NCBI RefSeq assembly: GCF_016862955.1
Contig: NZ_BONY01000080.1
Span: 1-41,458 of the forward strand
Length of the DNA: 41,458 bases
Source of the DNA: Rhizocola hellebori
GTDB taxonomy: Bacteria; Actinomycetota; Actinomycetes; Mycobacteriales; Micromonosporaceae
Direction: 5' to 3'
Part shown: positions 25,906 through 36,957 of the stretch, one piece after another
Layout: each line of letters begins with the position of its first letter
Position numbering within the stretch: position 1 is the stretch's first letter
Position numbers and translations under genes: made by a program
Notes under the pieces: model-generated
The model's input: the letters and a program-made list of their open reading frames with translations, nothing else
Database searches by the model: none
What the model was told of the DNA's origin: nothing

Positions 25906-26595
25906 GTGGGTGAGCTCGTAACTTTTGCCAGCAACGGCGGCACCAGCCAGGGATACCTGGCGTTGCCGAGCGACGGAGCCGGTCCCGGCGTGATCGTCAT
26001 TCAGGAGTGGTGGGGCCTCGTGCCCCACATCAAAAGCGTGACCGAGCGCTTCGCGGCGGCCGGTTTCGTGGCCCTGGCGCCCGATCTGTTCCACGGCGTG
26101 CACACCACCGAGCCCGATGATGCCAACCGGCTCATGATGGGGCTGGCCATGCCGCAGGCGGCCAAAGACATCGCGGGCGCGGCCGAGTTCCTCGGCCAGC
26201 ACGAGGCCACCCAGACCAGCAAGGGCAAGATCGGCGTGGTCGGCTTCTGCATGGGCGGCAGCCTCGCCCTCTGGTCAGCCACGTTCAGCCCGCGCATCAC
26301 CACCGCGGTCGGCTTCTACCCGGCGATTCCGTGGGAGAAGATGGATCCGAGCTGGGGTAATTACGACAGCAAAATCGCGATGATCCACTGCTCGGAGGAG
26401 GACGGCACCTCCAGCGCCCCCGGCATCCAGCAGGCCATGAACTCCATTGCCGACGCCGGCGGCAAGTGCGTCGTGCACGACTACCCCGGCACGAGCCACG
26501 CGTTCTTCAACGACGACCGCCCCGAGGTCTACGACGAGGGTGCCAGCCGTTCCAGCTGGGCCCGTACCCTTGAGGTATTCCGAACCACGCTGTGA
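25906..26595 (+). CDS. Dienelactone hydrolase family protein
   Basis: The product is 229 residues with an alpha/beta hydrolase fold. The nucleophile is Cys115 in GFCMGG, the acid is probably Asp166 in SEEDGTSS, and the base is His198 in GTSHAFF. Glu34 in QEWWGL matches the glutamate that tunes the cysteine in dienelactone hydrolases. It should cleave a lactone or ester in the cytosol. The substrate is unknown. GAGGAGG at 25892-25898 supports the GTG at 25906. Its stop overlaps the glycosylase start. Confidence 0.93.
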   Translation: MGELVTFASNGGTSQGYLALPSDGAGPGVIVIQEWWGLVPHIKSVTERFAAAGFVALAPDLFHGVHTTEPDDANRLMMGLAMPQAAKDIAGAAEFLGQHEATQTSKGKIGVVGFCMGGSLALWSATFSPRITTAVGFYPAIPWEKMDPSWGNYDSKIAMIHCSEEDGTSSAPGIQQAMNSIADAGGKCVVHDYPGTSHAFFNDDRPEVYDEGASRSSWARTLEVFRTTL

Positions 26596-27287
26596 CCGAG
26601 CAGGCGCTGGCCCGGCTCGACGAGGAGATCTCGCGGTGCCGGGCCTGCCCGCGTCTGGTCGCGTGGCGGGAGGAAGTCGCGGCCGTCAAGCGTGCCGCCT
26701 TTCGGGACGAGGACTACTGGGGCCGCCCGGTGCCGGGTTTCGGTGAGCCAGACGCGCGCATTCTCATCCTCGGCCTCGCCCCGGCCGCGCACGGCGGAAA
26801 CCGGACCGGCCGCATCTTCACCGGCGACCGCAGCGGCGACGTCCTCTTCTCCGCCCTGCACCGGGCCGGGCTCGCCAATCAAGCCGAAAGCGTCTCGGTG
26901 GACGACGGCCTGCGACTGCACGACGTGCGGATAGCGGCATCGGTGCGCTGCGCGCCGCCGGACAACAAGCCAACACCGGCCGAACGCGACACCTGCGCGC
27001 CCTGGCTGCTGCGCGAGGTCTCGCTGATTAAGCCCACCCTGCGGGTCGTGGTGGCCCTGGGCGCATTCGCCTGGGCGGCATATTGGCCTCTCCTCTCATC
27101 TGGGTACGGAGTAAAGCCCCCCAAGCCCCGCCCGTCCTTCGGGCACGGCGCGGTTTGGCGCTCGCCGACAGCGCCAACCCTGATCGGCTCGTACCACGTC
27201 AGTCAGCAGAACACCTTTACCGGAAGGCTTACGCCGGGCATGCTCGACGAGATCTTCGCGCTCGCGAAGACCGAGGTGAAAACCTAG
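26592..27287 (+). CDS. Family 5 uracil-DNA glycosylase (UdgB-like), Fe-S protein
   Basis: The product is 231 residues. Four cysteines placed as for the 4Fe-4S cluster are C16, C19, C120 and C135. Motif 1 is [19 protein letters not shown] and motif 2 is [15 protein letters not shown], both typical of UDGb, which removes uracil and deaminated purines such as hypoxanthine from DNA. The alanine in place of the catalytic acid or asparagine (GLAPA) is normal for family 5. The GTG start overlaps the hydrolase gene by four bases (GTGA). Confidence 0.93.
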   Translation: MTEQALARLDEEISRCRACPRLVAWREEVAAVKRAAFRDEDYWGRPVPGFGEPDARILILGLAPAAHGGNRTGRIFTGDRSGDVLFSALHRAGLANQAESVSVDDGLRLHDVRIAASVRCAPPDNKPTPAERDTCAPWLLREVSLIKPTLRVVVALGAFAWAAYWPLLSSGYGVKPPKPRPSFGHGAVWRSPTAPTLIGSYHVSQQNTFTGRLTPGMLDEIFALAKTEVKT

Positions 27288-27293
27288 CGGGCG

Positions 27294-27316
27294 TCGCCAG
27301 CTGGAAACAGCGGCGA
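27294..27316 (+). terminator. GAAA-loop hairpin after the glycosylase gene, possible terminator
   Basis: TCGCC, bulged A, GCTG, loop GAAA, CAGC, GGCGA forms a 9-bp stem seven bases after the stop. There is no T-tract, so its terminator role is uncertain. Confidence 0.4.
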
Positions 27317-27355
27317 GTCTGCGAGGATGGTGCGCGGGTTTAGCGGAAGGGTTCG

Positions 27356-28057
27356 ATGGCTGTGATGCGCCGGTGGTGGCCGTTGCTGGGTGTCGCCGCG
27401 CTGCTGGCCGCCGCGGGGATAGCCGCATCGATGACGAGCTTCGGACTGTCCAAGATAGAGCTTCCCGGTTCCAACGAGGGCCCCGCCGCCGCCACCCGGT
27501 CGCCGAGCCCGCCGCCGCCGACCCGTGATCCGGCGCCGAGCCAGGCCACCGGGCTTGAGGTGCCGCATTGGATGCTGTGGGCGTTTCTGGCGCTGGTGAC
27601 CATCGTCGTGGTCGTGGTGGTCGCCTACTTCATGCGCCAGCTCGCCGGCACCGGCTCACGCTTCCGCCGCAGGCGGTTGCCGCGCCAGGACAATGTGCCG
27701 CCGCGCAACATCGCGGCCGAGGTGGTCGCCGCGGTCGAGGCCGGGCTGCTGGAGCTCGATGAGTCCGACACCGACCCGCGCCGCGCGGTCATCGCCTGCT
27801 GGGTGCGCCTGGAACGCGCGGCGGCCGCCGCGGGCACCCCGCGCGAGCCGGGTGACACCTCGACCGACCTGGTGCTGCGGCTGCTGGGGAGCCACCGGTT
27901 GAGCGAGCACGTGCTGACCGCCTTCGCGGATCTGTATAGGCAGGCCCGGTACGCGGCCCGGCATGATGTTGACGTGACAATGCACGACCAGGCGAGGTCC
28001 GCCCTGACCCGGCTCCGTGGCGAGCTGCGGTCCGAGGCGGTGGCGCATGAGTCTTGA
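27356..28057 (+). CDS. DUF4129 domain membrane protein
   Basis: The product is 233 residues. An N-terminal membrane segment (WWPLLGVAALLAAAGIA) is followed by a Pro/Ser-rich outer linker, a second membrane helix (about 75-95, VVVVVVAY), a basic patch and a cytoplasmic DUF4129 domain (DPRRAVIACWVRLERA, DTSTDLVLRLL, LYRQARYA). DUF4129 proteins usually travel with MoxR ATPases, DUF58 proteins and transglutaminases. GGAAGGG at 27344-27350 precedes ATG 27356. It is the first gene of a five-gene operon and overlaps the next by 11 bases. Confidence 0.88.
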   Translation: MAVMRRWWPLLGVAALLAAAGIAASMTSFGLSKIELPGSNEGPAAATRSPSPPPPTRDPAPSQATGLEVPHWMLWAFLALVTIVVVVVVAYFMRQLAGTGSRFRRRRLPRQDNVPPRNIAAEVVAAVEAGLLELDESDTDPRRAVIACWVRLERAAAAAGTPREPGDTSTDLVLRLLGSHRLSEHVLTAFADLYRQARYAARHDVDVTMHDQARSALTRLRGELRSEAVAHES

Positions 28058-28594
28058 CGATCTGCTCGGTTCGGCCGACCGCTCGGCGGAGCCGGTCACG
28101 CCCAAGCGGCAGCGGCCACGGGCGCTCATGCTGCTCCTGCAAGCCGCCGCGCTGGTGCTGGTGGTCTTCTACGGCTTGCGCCTGATGGAGCGCACCGCAC
28201 CGTTCCTCGCGCTCGTGGCGGGCGCGCTGACCATCGTGTTCGGGTTCGACATGGTCAAGGCGCTGCGGCCACCGCCGCCCGGGCGTCAGGCGGGCCGTTT
28301 TCACGAGGAGAAGCCGACGGTGCCGGACGGGCTCAACTCGGCGATCAGCCGCTGGGACGTCATGCTTGACTGGTGCAGCACCGACGTCTCCCGGTTCAAC
28401 CGGCGGGTGCTGCCAAGGCTGGGCGAGCTGGTCGACGAGCGGCTTCGCCAGAAACACGGCATCACCCGGGCCGCCGATCCGGAAGCGGCGCGCCAGATTC
28501 TCGGCGACACGCTGTGGGGTTTTGTCACCATGCCCTCGCGCCGTCCACCCAACCCCCGCGATCTCGACCAGATAGTTACCGCGTTGGAGAAGCT

Positions 28595-28598
<4 letters not shown>
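28047..28598 (+). CDS. Two-helix membrane protein of a MoxR operon, unknown function
   Basis: The product is 183 residues. A short cytoplasmic N-terminus is followed by two adjacent hydrophobic helices (about 27-45 and 50-68) and a 110-residue cytoplasmic tail (WDVMLDWCSTDVSRFNRRV, GDTLWGFVTMPSRRPPNPRD read in parts). I do not recognise a named domain. Overlap of 11 bases with DUF4129 and four with moxR implies translation coupling, so it probably works with the MoxR complex at the membrane. Confidence 0.82.
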
Positions 28599-29607
<1,009 letters not shown>

Positions 29608-29608
<1 letters not shown>

Positions 29609-30960
29609 TGGCGCTGAGACCAGCCGCCCCGCCACCGGACGAGCCGGAGCAGGCCTACGAGGAAGAGCTGTGGGTGCCCACCCGTGCGCTCGGCCGCGCT
29701 GTGCTGCTGACCGGTCTGCTCGTGCTGGCCTCGGTGCTGCTGGGCCGGGCCGATCTGGTGGTGCTGGCTATACCGCTGGCGCTGGGGGTCGGGTTCGGGA
29801 TGATGCGCCGCCCGCGGGCGATGCCGGGGCTGCGACTGTCCACAGTGGAGACATTCCCGGTGGAGGGCGGCAACCTGGGCGCCACCATCGAGGTGGAGAA
29901 CAGGGACAGCGTCGGCTACGACCTGGCGGTGCTGCGCCTGCAGCATTCCCGCTGGCTTCAGCTGGAGGACGGGGACCGCCCGCACGTCACCCCGGTGCCG
30001 CGCGGAGTCGCTGCGGCCGTGGAGTTCTCGGGCCCGGCCGTGCGGTGGGGCCGGCTGACGCTGGGGCCCGCCTCCGCGGTACTGGTGGGCGCCGACGGTC
30101 TGCTGACAACCCGAGCCGTGGTCACCGGCGCGCTCGGGGTGAAGGTCTATCCGGTCACCGAGGCGTTCGAGGCCGACGAGGCCATGCCGCGGGCCGCCGG
30201 TCTGGTCGGCCAGCACCGCTCGCGCCGTCCGGGCGAGGGCGGCGAGCTGGCCGGGGTACGCCAGTTCGCGCCCGGGGATCGCTTGCGCCGCATAGATTGG
30301 CGCGTGTCTCTGCGTACGGAGAGGCTCCATGTCGCGGCCACGCTGTCGGACCGTGACGCGGAAGTGGTGCTCCTGCTCGACCTGCTCGCCGATGCCGGGC
30401 GCTCCGAGGGGATCTACGGCTCGGCCTCGGTGCTCGACCGCACGGTGAGGGCCAGCGCCGCGATCGCCGAGCACTATCTGCACCTGGGCGACCGCGTCTC
30501 GCTCATCGAATACGGCTCGTCGGCCCGCCGGCTCCGCCCGGCCAGCGGCCGTCGCCAATACCTGACTGTGCTCGAATGGCTGCTCGACGCCCATCCGGTG
30601 CCGGCCGCCCAGGAGCGCGGCGGTGCTCAGCTCGCCGCGGGCATCTCGGCGGACGCGCTCGTGGTCGTGTTGACCCCGTTGCTTGATGTCCGCTCGGCGG
30701 GCATGCTGGCCGGTCTGGTGAGGGCCGGGCGTTTCGTGGTGGCCGTGGACACGATGCCGTCCGGGCTGGCCGTGCCTCAGGCTGGCACCTGGACGGGGCT
30801 GGCCCACCGCCTGTGGCGGCTGGAGCGGGAGAACACCATCGGCCAGCTCGCCGAGCACGGGGTACCGGTAGTGGCCTGGGCGGGCGCGGGCAGCCTGGAC
30901 ACCGTGCTGCGGGATGTCTCCCGGTTGGCCTCAGCGCCAAAGGTGGGTGCCCGCCGATGA
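29608..30960 (+). CDS. DUF58 domain protein, MoxR partner
   Basis: The product is 450 residues. Two hydrophobic helices near the N-terminus (about 28-66) anchor it. The DUF58 core is the GVRQFAPGDRLRRIDWRVS segment (about residues 214-232), followed by a von Willebrand A-like fold (EVVLLLDLLADAGRS, with D-x-L-x-D in place of DxSxS). A MoxR-driven partner role is known for the family. ATG at 29608 overlaps the moxR stop (TGATG). Confidence 0.93.
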
Positions 30961-31502
30961 TGAAAGCCATGCGCCGCTTGGCCCGAACGGCTCCCGGGCC
31001 GCTGGCCGTGCGCGGGATCGTCTTCTTCGCCGCCGCGGCCGGGATTTGGATCGCGGCGCCCACCGCCTTTGTCTCGCTTCGGTTCCTGCTGCCGATACTG
31101 ATCAGCGCCGCTATGCCCGCCCTGCTGCCCAACAGCCGAGTGGTCGGCGCGACCATGGTTTTCATAGTCGGGCTATGGATGGTGGCGACGCTGGCTTTCG
31201 GCGAGCCGGCCACGCCCGGGCGCACTTTCCTAGCCGCCTGCGCGCTCTACCTCACCCATTCCGCGGCCACGCTGGCGGCGATGCTTCCGCATGACGCCAT
31301 TGTGGACAATCAGGTGATCATTCGCTGGGCGGGCCGGACAGCGATGGTGATCGGCAGCTCCGGAGTCGTCACCATCGTGGTGGTCGTGGCGGCCCCCGGC
31401 CTTACCCCGACGACCTCGATTTTCGCTCTACTCGGTGGGCTCGCTGTCGTGGTCGGCTTGGTTGCTGTTCTGGCCAGAAGTGCGGGAATACGCCGCCGCT
31501 GA
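30957..31502 (+). CDS. Multi-helix membrane protein at the end of the MoxR operon
   Basis: The product is 181 residues with about five hydrophobic segments and no recognised domain. It starts with MM (ATG at 30957 or 30960), overlapping the DUF58 stop. Arginine-rich ends (MMKAMRRLART, SAGIRRR) fit inside-positive membrane topology. Its place as last gene of the operon suggests a membrane component of the same system, but nothing in the sequence gives a function. Confidence 0.82.
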   Translation: MMKAMRRLARTAPGPLAVRGIVFFAAAAGIWIAAPTAFVSLRFLLPILISAAMPALLPNSRVVGATMVFIVGLWMVATLAFGEPATPGRTFLAACALYLTHSAATLAAMLPHDAIVDNQVIIRWAGRTAMVIGSSGVVTIVVVVAAPGLTPTTSIFALLGGLAVVVGLVAVLARSAGIRRR

Positions 31503-31571
31503 GGTGGATGTGAGCCCGGTCGCTGTTGCGGATCACAGGCTAATGAAATGAATCGCACACGCAGACTTCGG

Positions 31572-31577
31572 TAGTTT
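31572..31577 (+). promoter_or_regulatory. Putative -10 box, leaderless promoter of the NADH dehydrogenase gene
   Basis: TAGTTT is followed by GAAGGC and the GTG at 31584. GAAGG is too close to the start for normal ribosome binding. Confidence 0.45.
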
Positions 31578-31583
31578 GAAGGC

Positions 31584-32906
31584 GTGACACCAAACCGGAT
31601 TTTGGTGGTGGGCGCAGGCCATGTCGGCCTGTATGTCGCCCTTCGGCTGTCCCGCAAGCTTCGTCCGGGTGAGGCCGAGGTCCTAGTGGTTGATCCGCAG
31701 CCACATATGACCTATCAGCCCTTCCTGCCCGAAGCTGCCGCGGGAAACATCTCTCCGCGGCACACGGTCGTGCCGCTTCGCCGCGAGCTTCGCAAGAGCC
31801 GGGTGCTCTCCGGCGAGGTGACCAAGATCGAGCATGAGCGCAAGGTGGCGACGGTGCAGCCCGTCGTCGGCCCGGCCCGCGAGATCCCCTACGACCACAT
31901 CGTGGTCGCGCCCGGCAGCATCTCCCGCACCCTGCCGATCCCCGGCCTGGCCGAGCACGCGGTCGGTTTCAAAACCATCGGCGAGGCCATCTTCCTGCGC
32001 AACCATGTCCTCGAGCGGCTCGACATCGCCGCTACGACCACCGACGCCGCCACGCGTAAGCGGGCGCTCTCCTTCGTCGTGGTCGGCGCCGGCTACGCCG
32101 GGGTGGAGGCGCTCGGCGAGATGGAGGACATGGCTCGCGACGCGCTGCGCTACTACCCCGAGCTCAAGCCGGCAGACATGCATTGGGTGCTGGTGGAGGC
32201 GACCCATCGGGTGCTGCCCGAGGTGGGCCAGGAGATGGGCGCCTATACCGTCGAGCAGCTGCTCAAGCGCAACATCGATGTGCGCCTGGGCACCCGGCTG
32301 GATTCCTGTGTGGACGGTGTCGTCAAGCTCTCCGACGGCGAGCAGTTCGCCGCGGACACCATCGTGTGGACGGCCGGGGTCAAACCGCACCCGCTGCTCG
32401 CTTCCACCGATCTGCCGCGCAACAACCGTGGCGCGCTGACCTGTGAACCCACCCTGCGGGTGGTCGGCGAGGACGGCTCGATCGTGGTCGGCGCCTGGAG
32501 CGCGGGCGACTGCGCGGCGGTGCCCGATCTGACCGCTGCCGCGGGCACGATGTGCTCTCCAAGCGCTCAGCACGCGGTGCGCCAGGCCACGCTGCTGGCC
32601 GACAACATCGTGGCCAGCCTGCGGGGTAAGGGCATCAAGGAGTACAGGCACAAGCATGTCGGCTCGGTGGCCAGCCTCGGGCTGCACAAGGGCGTGGCCC
32701 TGCTCTACGGCGTGAAGGTGAAGGGCCTGATCGCCTGGTTCCTGCACCGCAGCTATCACCTGAGCCGCATCCCGTCGCTCAACCGCAAGGTACGCGTCGT
32801 CATCGACTGGACCCTGGCGCTGTTCTTCAAGCGGGAAGTGGTCTCGCTGGGCCAGCTGCAGGAGCCGTTCGAGCCGATGCGCGACGCGACCAATTCCAGA
32901 AATTAG
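31584..32906 (+). CDS. Type II NADH dehydrogenase-like FAD oxidoreductase
   Basis: The product is 440 residues. The FAD-binding GAGHVG (10-15) and the second Rossmann motif VVVGAGYAGVE for NAD(P)H are present, with TIVWTAGVKPHPL, the FAD-contacting WSAGDCAAVPD, and SAQHAVRQA. A C-terminal amphipathic region (VIDWTLALFFKREVVSLGQ) matches the membrane-docking helix of NDH-2, which passes electrons from NADH to quinone without pumping protons. Assignment to NDH-2 rather than another family flavoprotein is likely but not certain. The stop overlaps the convergent gene by four bases. Confidence 0.87.
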   Translation: MTPNRILVVGAGHVGLYVALRLSRKLRPGEAEVLVVDPQPHMTYQPFLPEAAAGNISPRHTVVPLRRELRKSRVLSGEVTKIEHERKVATVQPVVGPAREIPYDHIVVAPGSISRTLPIPGLAEHAVGFKTIGEAIFLRNHVLERLDIAATTTDAATRKRALSFVVVGAGYAGVEALGEMEDMARDALRYYPELKPADMHWVLVEATHRVLPEVGQEMGAYTVEQLLKRNIDVRLGTRLDSCVDGVVKLSDGEQFAADTIVWTAGVKPHPLLASTDLPRNNRGALTCEPTLRVVGEDGSIVVGAWSAGDCAAVPDLTAAAGTMCSPSAQHAVRQATLLADNIVASLRGKGIKEYRHKHVGSVASLGLHKGVALLYGVKVKGLIAWFLHRSYHLSRIPSLNRKVRVVIDWTLALFFKREVVSLGQLQEPFEPMRDATNSRN

Positions 32907-34711
32907 CGCGAGATAGGCCAGATCACCGCATCGGCCACCGGCCTACCCGGTCCGAGCAGCGCTTCCACCGTGGTGCGCAGCTCGGCCGCGTAGGGGTGGG
33001 CGGTGAGCACCACGCAGGAAGCACCCCAGCGGGCCAGGTCGGCGCGGGCCTGTGCCCGCATCTGGTCGGTGACCGCCGACGGATCACTCCCGTCGGGCAG
33101 CTTGCCGGTCTTGGCCACGGCCGCCAGCGTCGCCGAGGTGGGCAGCTTGTAGGTGCCCACGGTGGCGCTGCCGCCCCGCCCATAGGGCCCGATGAAGAAG
33201 CCCTCCGGCATGCTGAAGGCGGCGTCCGCCGCGGTGGCGAAGCGCATCGGGCCCGGCTCGTGCGGGGTGGCCGGCGGCACCGGCACGATCACATCACCGT
33301 CCGAGGCGCATTCGCGCCAATGGCCCTCGGTGTAGAAGACGGGCACGCCGACCCGGTCAGTGGTGGGCAGCGGGGTCGGCAGCAGCGGCAGCAAAGCGGC
33401 CACGATGAATGCAGGAACGCCGAACCGCACGTAATTCTCGGAGTCGCGCGACGCCTGGTCCCAAGCGATTGCCAGCAGGATGGCGATCAGCGGAATCATC
33501 GCCAGCGCGAAGCGCATGGGAAGCGCGCCATCAATGACCGGTACCCCCTTGAAAAAGAGGTATGGACCGGAAAACGTGGTGCGTTCGCGCTCGATGACAA
33601 TCTTCGGGCCGAGCGAGAGCAGCGCCATGACGATGGTGGCCGCGACACAGGCCACCGCGATCGCGTTTCTGCGCAGCCAGAACCCGAGCGCGAGCACCAA
33701 CAGCACCAGCGGCCAGCCGAAGAAGGTGTTGTACTCGGCCGCGCCCGTGCTCAGCCTGGCGTTCTCGGGCGTTCCAGCGATCGACAGCGGGGAGTAGGCA
33801 ACGAAGCTGGCCACATCGGCGCTGAAGTAGTCGGGGCTGAAGACCCCGTTCGGCACCGACTGCGGCCCGTTGAACTGCGTCCACAGTGGATAGATGAGCA
33901 GCGGGACGGCGACGCTCACCGCCATCACCACGCCCGCGGCGAAACGCCCAATCTGGGACAACGGAGGCCGTTCCCAGATGATGTACACCACGGTCATGAC
34001 GACCAGGCTGAACGCGACGAGCAGCAGGGTCTCCTCGCCGATGAACACCTGTACCACCACCAGCAGGCCGAACAGGGCCGACGCCCCGGCCAGCCGCCAC
34101 GCCCGGCGGCGATCGGCGGCCGAGCGCATCATGGTGATGACACACCAGATCATCAACGGCACCAGCCACTGGGCGGTGATGTGCAGGTGGCTGTTTGACT
34201 GCGACACCATGCCCGGCGCGAACCCGCAGAAGGCGGCGGCCACGGCCGAGGCCGGGCGGGACAGTCTCATTACCTTCACCATCAGCAGGTACCAGCCGAC
34301 GGCCGTCGCGGCCAGGTTGACCAGCATGATCAAGGCGAAGGTCGTCGGCGCGCCGAACAGGAAAGTCACTGGGGCGAAGATCACACCGAGCCCGACGGTC
34401 GCGGCGTTGGTCAGCATGTTGATGCCGTCCGGCGCGTTGAGCCGGTCGGTGACGAGCGAAAAGTCGCCCAGCCAGACCCGGCTCGCGTAGCTCAGAAACC
34501 ACTCGACGAGCGTCTGATCGGCCACGTTGAGCCCAAGCGTCCGAGTGTCCGGATTACGCCAAAGCCCCGCGGTCAGCCACCATGCCAGCAAAACGTAGGA
34601 AAGACAGACAAGCACGTCAGCCCTCCAGCGTGAAGGGCTCGTTGGTGGGTTCTCCACGGGCATCTCTTCCCGCTCCAGTGCTGGCTCCGTCGATGTGCTT
34701 GTCACCCGCAT
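32903..34711 (-). CDS. Large polytopic membrane protein, GT-C glycosyltransferase-like
   Basis: The product is 602 residues with about eleven hydrophobic helices after a short cytoplasmic tail and a soluble C-terminal domain of about 150 residues. The first outer loop carries acidic residues (DQTLVEWFLSYASRVW, TDRLNAPDGINM), as in GT-C enzymes that use lipid-linked sugars, and such proteins are common next to cell-envelope genes. No catalytic motif can be proved. ATG at 34711 has weak signals. ATG at 34663 (MPVENPP) is a possible alternative. It is divergent from the tRNA gene. Confidence 0.78.
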   Translation of the reverse strand: MRVTSTSTEPALEREEMPVENPPTSPSRWRADVLVCLSYVLLAWWLTAGLWRNPDTRTLGLNVADQTLVEWFLSYASRVWLGDFSLVTDRLNAPDGINMLTNAATVGLGVIFAPVTFLFGAPTTFALIMLVNLAATAVGWYLLMVKVMRLSRPASAVAAAFCGFAPGMVSQSNSHLHITAQWLVPLMIWCVITMMRSAADRRRAWRLAGASALFGLLVVVQVFIGEETLLLVAFSLVVMTVVYIIWERPPLSQIGRFAAGVVMAVSVAVPLLIYPLWTQFNGPQSVPNGVFSPDYFSADVASFVAYSPLSIAGTPENARLSTGAAEYNTFFGWPLVLLVLALGFWLRRNAIAVACVAATIVMALLSLGPKIVIERERTTFSGPYLFFKGVPVIDGALPMRFALAMIPLIAILLAIAWDQASRDSENYVRFGVPAFIVAALLPLLPTPLPTTDRVGVPVFYTEGHWRECASDGDVIVPVPPATPHEPGPMRFATAADAAFSMPEGFFIGPYGRGGSATVGTYKLPTSATLAAVAKTGKLPDGSDPSAVTDQMRAQARADLARWGASCVVLTAHPYAAELRTTVEALLGPGRPVADAVIWPISR

Positions 34712-34786
34712 GACCTTAAAGGGTCCGTCCGTATGGCGCTGGAAGCAAGGTACTGCGAACCGCTAACGTGGATCCGCCAGCGCAAA

Positions 34787-34870
34787 GTCCGGGTGGTGGA
34801 ATGGCAGACACCGTCGACTTAAAATCGACTGCCGCAAGGCGTGCGGGTTCGAGTCCCGCCCCGGGCACCA
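34787..34870 (+). tRNA. tRNA-Leu (anticodon UAA)
   Basis: The acceptor stem is GTCCGGG with CCCGGGC (one G-U pair), the discriminator is A and CCA is encoded. The anticodon stem GTCGA/TCGAC holds loop CTTAAAA with anticodon TAA. A long class II variable arm (TGCCGCAAGGCGT) and the T arm GCGGG-TTCGAGT-CCCGC confirm leucine. I saw no integrase or repeated 3' end nearby. Confidence 0.96.
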
Positions 34871-34931
34871 GAATTTGTTGCTGACGACCCGTAAGATCCG
34901 CCTCGGAGCAGTGCCCGACGCGGAGGTTGAA

Positions 34932-36917
34932 GTGAGCGGGAAAGATGAAGCGCTGGCGATTCCCGCGGTCGTCGGCAACCCGGCGCCTGCAGCCGAGCCG
35001 CAGGGGCGTCTCCCGCGCTGGCTGCTGGAGCACAGGGTGCATCCGGTCGGGCCGGAGACCGACGAGGGCCATGCCAAGCCACACTCGTGGTGGAAGGTGA
35101 TGTGCCTGACCGGGGTCGACTACTTCTCGACGCTGGCCTATCTGCCCGCCATCGCCGCGCTCGCGGCCGGTGTCCTTTCCCCGCTGGCGACGCTGCTGAT
35201 TGTGGCGCTGACCCTGCTCGGCATGCTGCCGATGTACCGGCGGGTGGCCCGGGAGAGCCCGCACGGGCAGGGCTCGGTGGCGATGCTGGAAGACCTGCTG
35301 CCGTTCTGGCGCGGCAAGGTGTTCGTGTTGGTATTGCTCGGATTCGTGGCCACCTCGTGGATCATCACGATCACGCTTTCGGCGGCGGACGCTTCCGTAC
35401 ACGTGCTGGAGAATCCTTTCTTCCCAAGCTTCCTGCACGGGCACGCGGTCGCCTTGACGGTCGCGTTGCTGCTCGTGCTGGGCGGGGTGTTCATGCTCGG
35501 GTTCAGCGAGGCGGTGGGGGTGGCGATCCCGCTGGTGGCTGTCTTCCTGGCGCTCAACGCGGTCGTCGTGGTGGTGGGCCTGGTGGAGGTCGTCTCCACG
35601 CCCGGCGCCTGGTCCGGCTGGGTGGACGCGCTGACTTCGGGCCGGGACGGGTTCGGCAGCCTGCTCGGGCCGGCCATCCTGGCCTTCCCGGCGCTGGTGC
35701 TCGGGTTGTCCGGCTTTGAGACCGGCGTGAGCATGATGCCGCTGGTCGCCGCCGAGGGCAAGCAGGCCAAAGAGCGGCTGGCCTCCCGCATTCGCAACAC
35801 CCGCAAGCTGCTGACCACGGCCGCGCTGATCATGTCGGTGTACCTGATCGCCACCAGCATCGTCACCGTCGTGCTGATCCCCCAGGACAAGTTCGCCGCG
35901 GGCGGTCCCGCCAACGGCCGCGCGCTGGCGTATCTGGCCCACGAGTACCTCGGCGAGGGATTCGGCACGGTCTATGACATCTCGACCATTCTCATCCTGT
36001 GGTTCGCCGGGGCGTCGGCGATGGCGGGTCTGATCAATATTGTGCCGCGCTATCTGCCGTCCTACGGCATGGCGCCCGAGTGGGGCCGCGCCGTCCGTCC
36101 AGTGGTGATTGTCTATACCGTCATCAGTGTGATCATCACGATCGCCTTCGGTGCCGACGTCAATGCCCAGGCTGGGGCCTACGCCACCGGAATCCTCGCG
36201 ATGATGGTCTCGGGCGCGGTCGCGGTGACGATTTCGGCCGCCCGCTACCGGCAGCGAGCCGCCACCGCCGGCTTCGCCGTGCTGACGCTGGTGCTGCTGT
36301 ATGCGCTCGCTGAGAACATCATCGAGAAGCCCGACGGGATAGCCATCTCGGCCATGTTCATCCTCGGCATCGTGGTGGTGTCGCTCGTTTCCCGCATCTC
36401 GCGGACCACCGAGCTGCGCGTCGAGCGGATCGAGTTCGATCAGCGCGCCCGCCGGTACGTGACCGACTCGATCGAATACGACGGCGCGCTGAACCTGATC
36501 GCCAACCGCCGCCAGGCCGGCGACGTGAAGGAATACGCCGCCAAGGAGCGCGAGCAGCGGGGCATGAACCCGGTCCCGGGCCGGGCCGACATCCTGTTCC
36601 TGGAGATCGATATTGCCGACCCGTCGACGTTCAGCGATGTGCTGCGGGTCAGGGGCGTCGAGGTCGACGGCTACCGGATCTTGCGGGCGGACAGTCCGGC
36701 AGCTCCGAACGCGATCGCGGCCATCCTGCTCGCGCTTCGCGACGCGAGCGGAGTCCGGCCGCGTTGCTACTTCGAATGGTCCGAAGGTTCACCGCTGCTG
36801 CACCTGTTCCGGTACCTGATACTCGGCCGAGGGGACACCCCGCCGGTGGTCCGCGAGATCCTGCGCAAGGTGGAGCGCGACCCTTCGCGCCGACCGGGCA
36901 TCCACGTTGGTGGTTAG
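34932..36917 (+). CDS. APC-superfamily transporter with C-terminal cytoplasmic domain
   Basis: The product is 661 residues. A 60-residue N-terminal tail is followed by about twelve transmembrane segments with APC-like text ([54 protein letters not shown]) and a soluble tail of about 160 residues ([29 protein letters not shown]). The long tail recalls potassium/amino-acid carriers of the KUP/KimA type, but the substrate is unknown. GGAGG at 34922-34926 supports the GTG at 34932. It starts 61 bases after the tRNA and ends 40 bases before the regulator gene. Confidence 0.85.
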   Translation: MSGKDEALAIPAVVGNPAPAAEPQGRLPRWLLEHRVHPVGPETDEGHAKPHSWWKVMCLTGVDYFSTLAYLPAIAALAAGVLSPLATLLIVALTLLGMLPMYRRVARESPHGQGSVAMLEDLLPFWRGKVFVLVLLGFVATSWIITITLSAADASVHVLENPFFPSFLHGHAVALTVALLLVLGGVFMLGFSEAVGVAIPLVAVFLALNAVVVVVGLVEVVSTPGAWSGWVDALTSGRDGFGSLLGPAILAFPALVLGLSGFETGVSMMPLVAAEGKQAKERLASRIRNTRKLLTTAALIMSVYLIATSIVTVVLIPQDKFAAGGPANGRALAYLAHEYLGEGFGTVYDISTILILWFAGASAMAGLINIVPRYLPSYGMAPEWGRAVRPVVIVYTVISVIITIAFGADVNAQAGAYATGILAMMVSGAVAVTISAARYRQRAATAGFAVLTLVLLYALAENIIEKPDGIAISAMFILGIVVVSLVSRISRTTELRVERIEFDQRARRYVTDSIEYDGALNLIANRRQAGDVKEYAAKEREQRGMNPVPGRADILFLEIDIADPSTFSDVLRVRGVEVDGYRILRADSPAAPNAIAAILLALRDASGVRPRCYFEWSEGSPLLHLFRYLILGRGDTPPVVREILRKVERDPSRRPGIHVGG

Positions 36918-36921
36918 CCGG

Positions 36922-36951
36922 TTGAGTGTGGCCGTCGCGGAGCCGTACGGT
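36922..36951 (+). promoter_or_regulatory. Leaderless promoter of the PAS-PP2C-HATPase-STAS gene
   Basis: TTGAGT (36922-36927), an 18-base spacer, TACGGT (36946-36951), six bases and ATG 36958 make the best complete promoter of this type in the window. It begins five bases after the APC stop. Confidence 0.6.
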
Positions 36952-36957
36952 GAACTC

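Noticed and set aside
34787-34932. Integration site at the tRNA-Leu 3' end
   Set aside because: No integrase, no repeated tRNA tail and no change of gene character are seen downstream.
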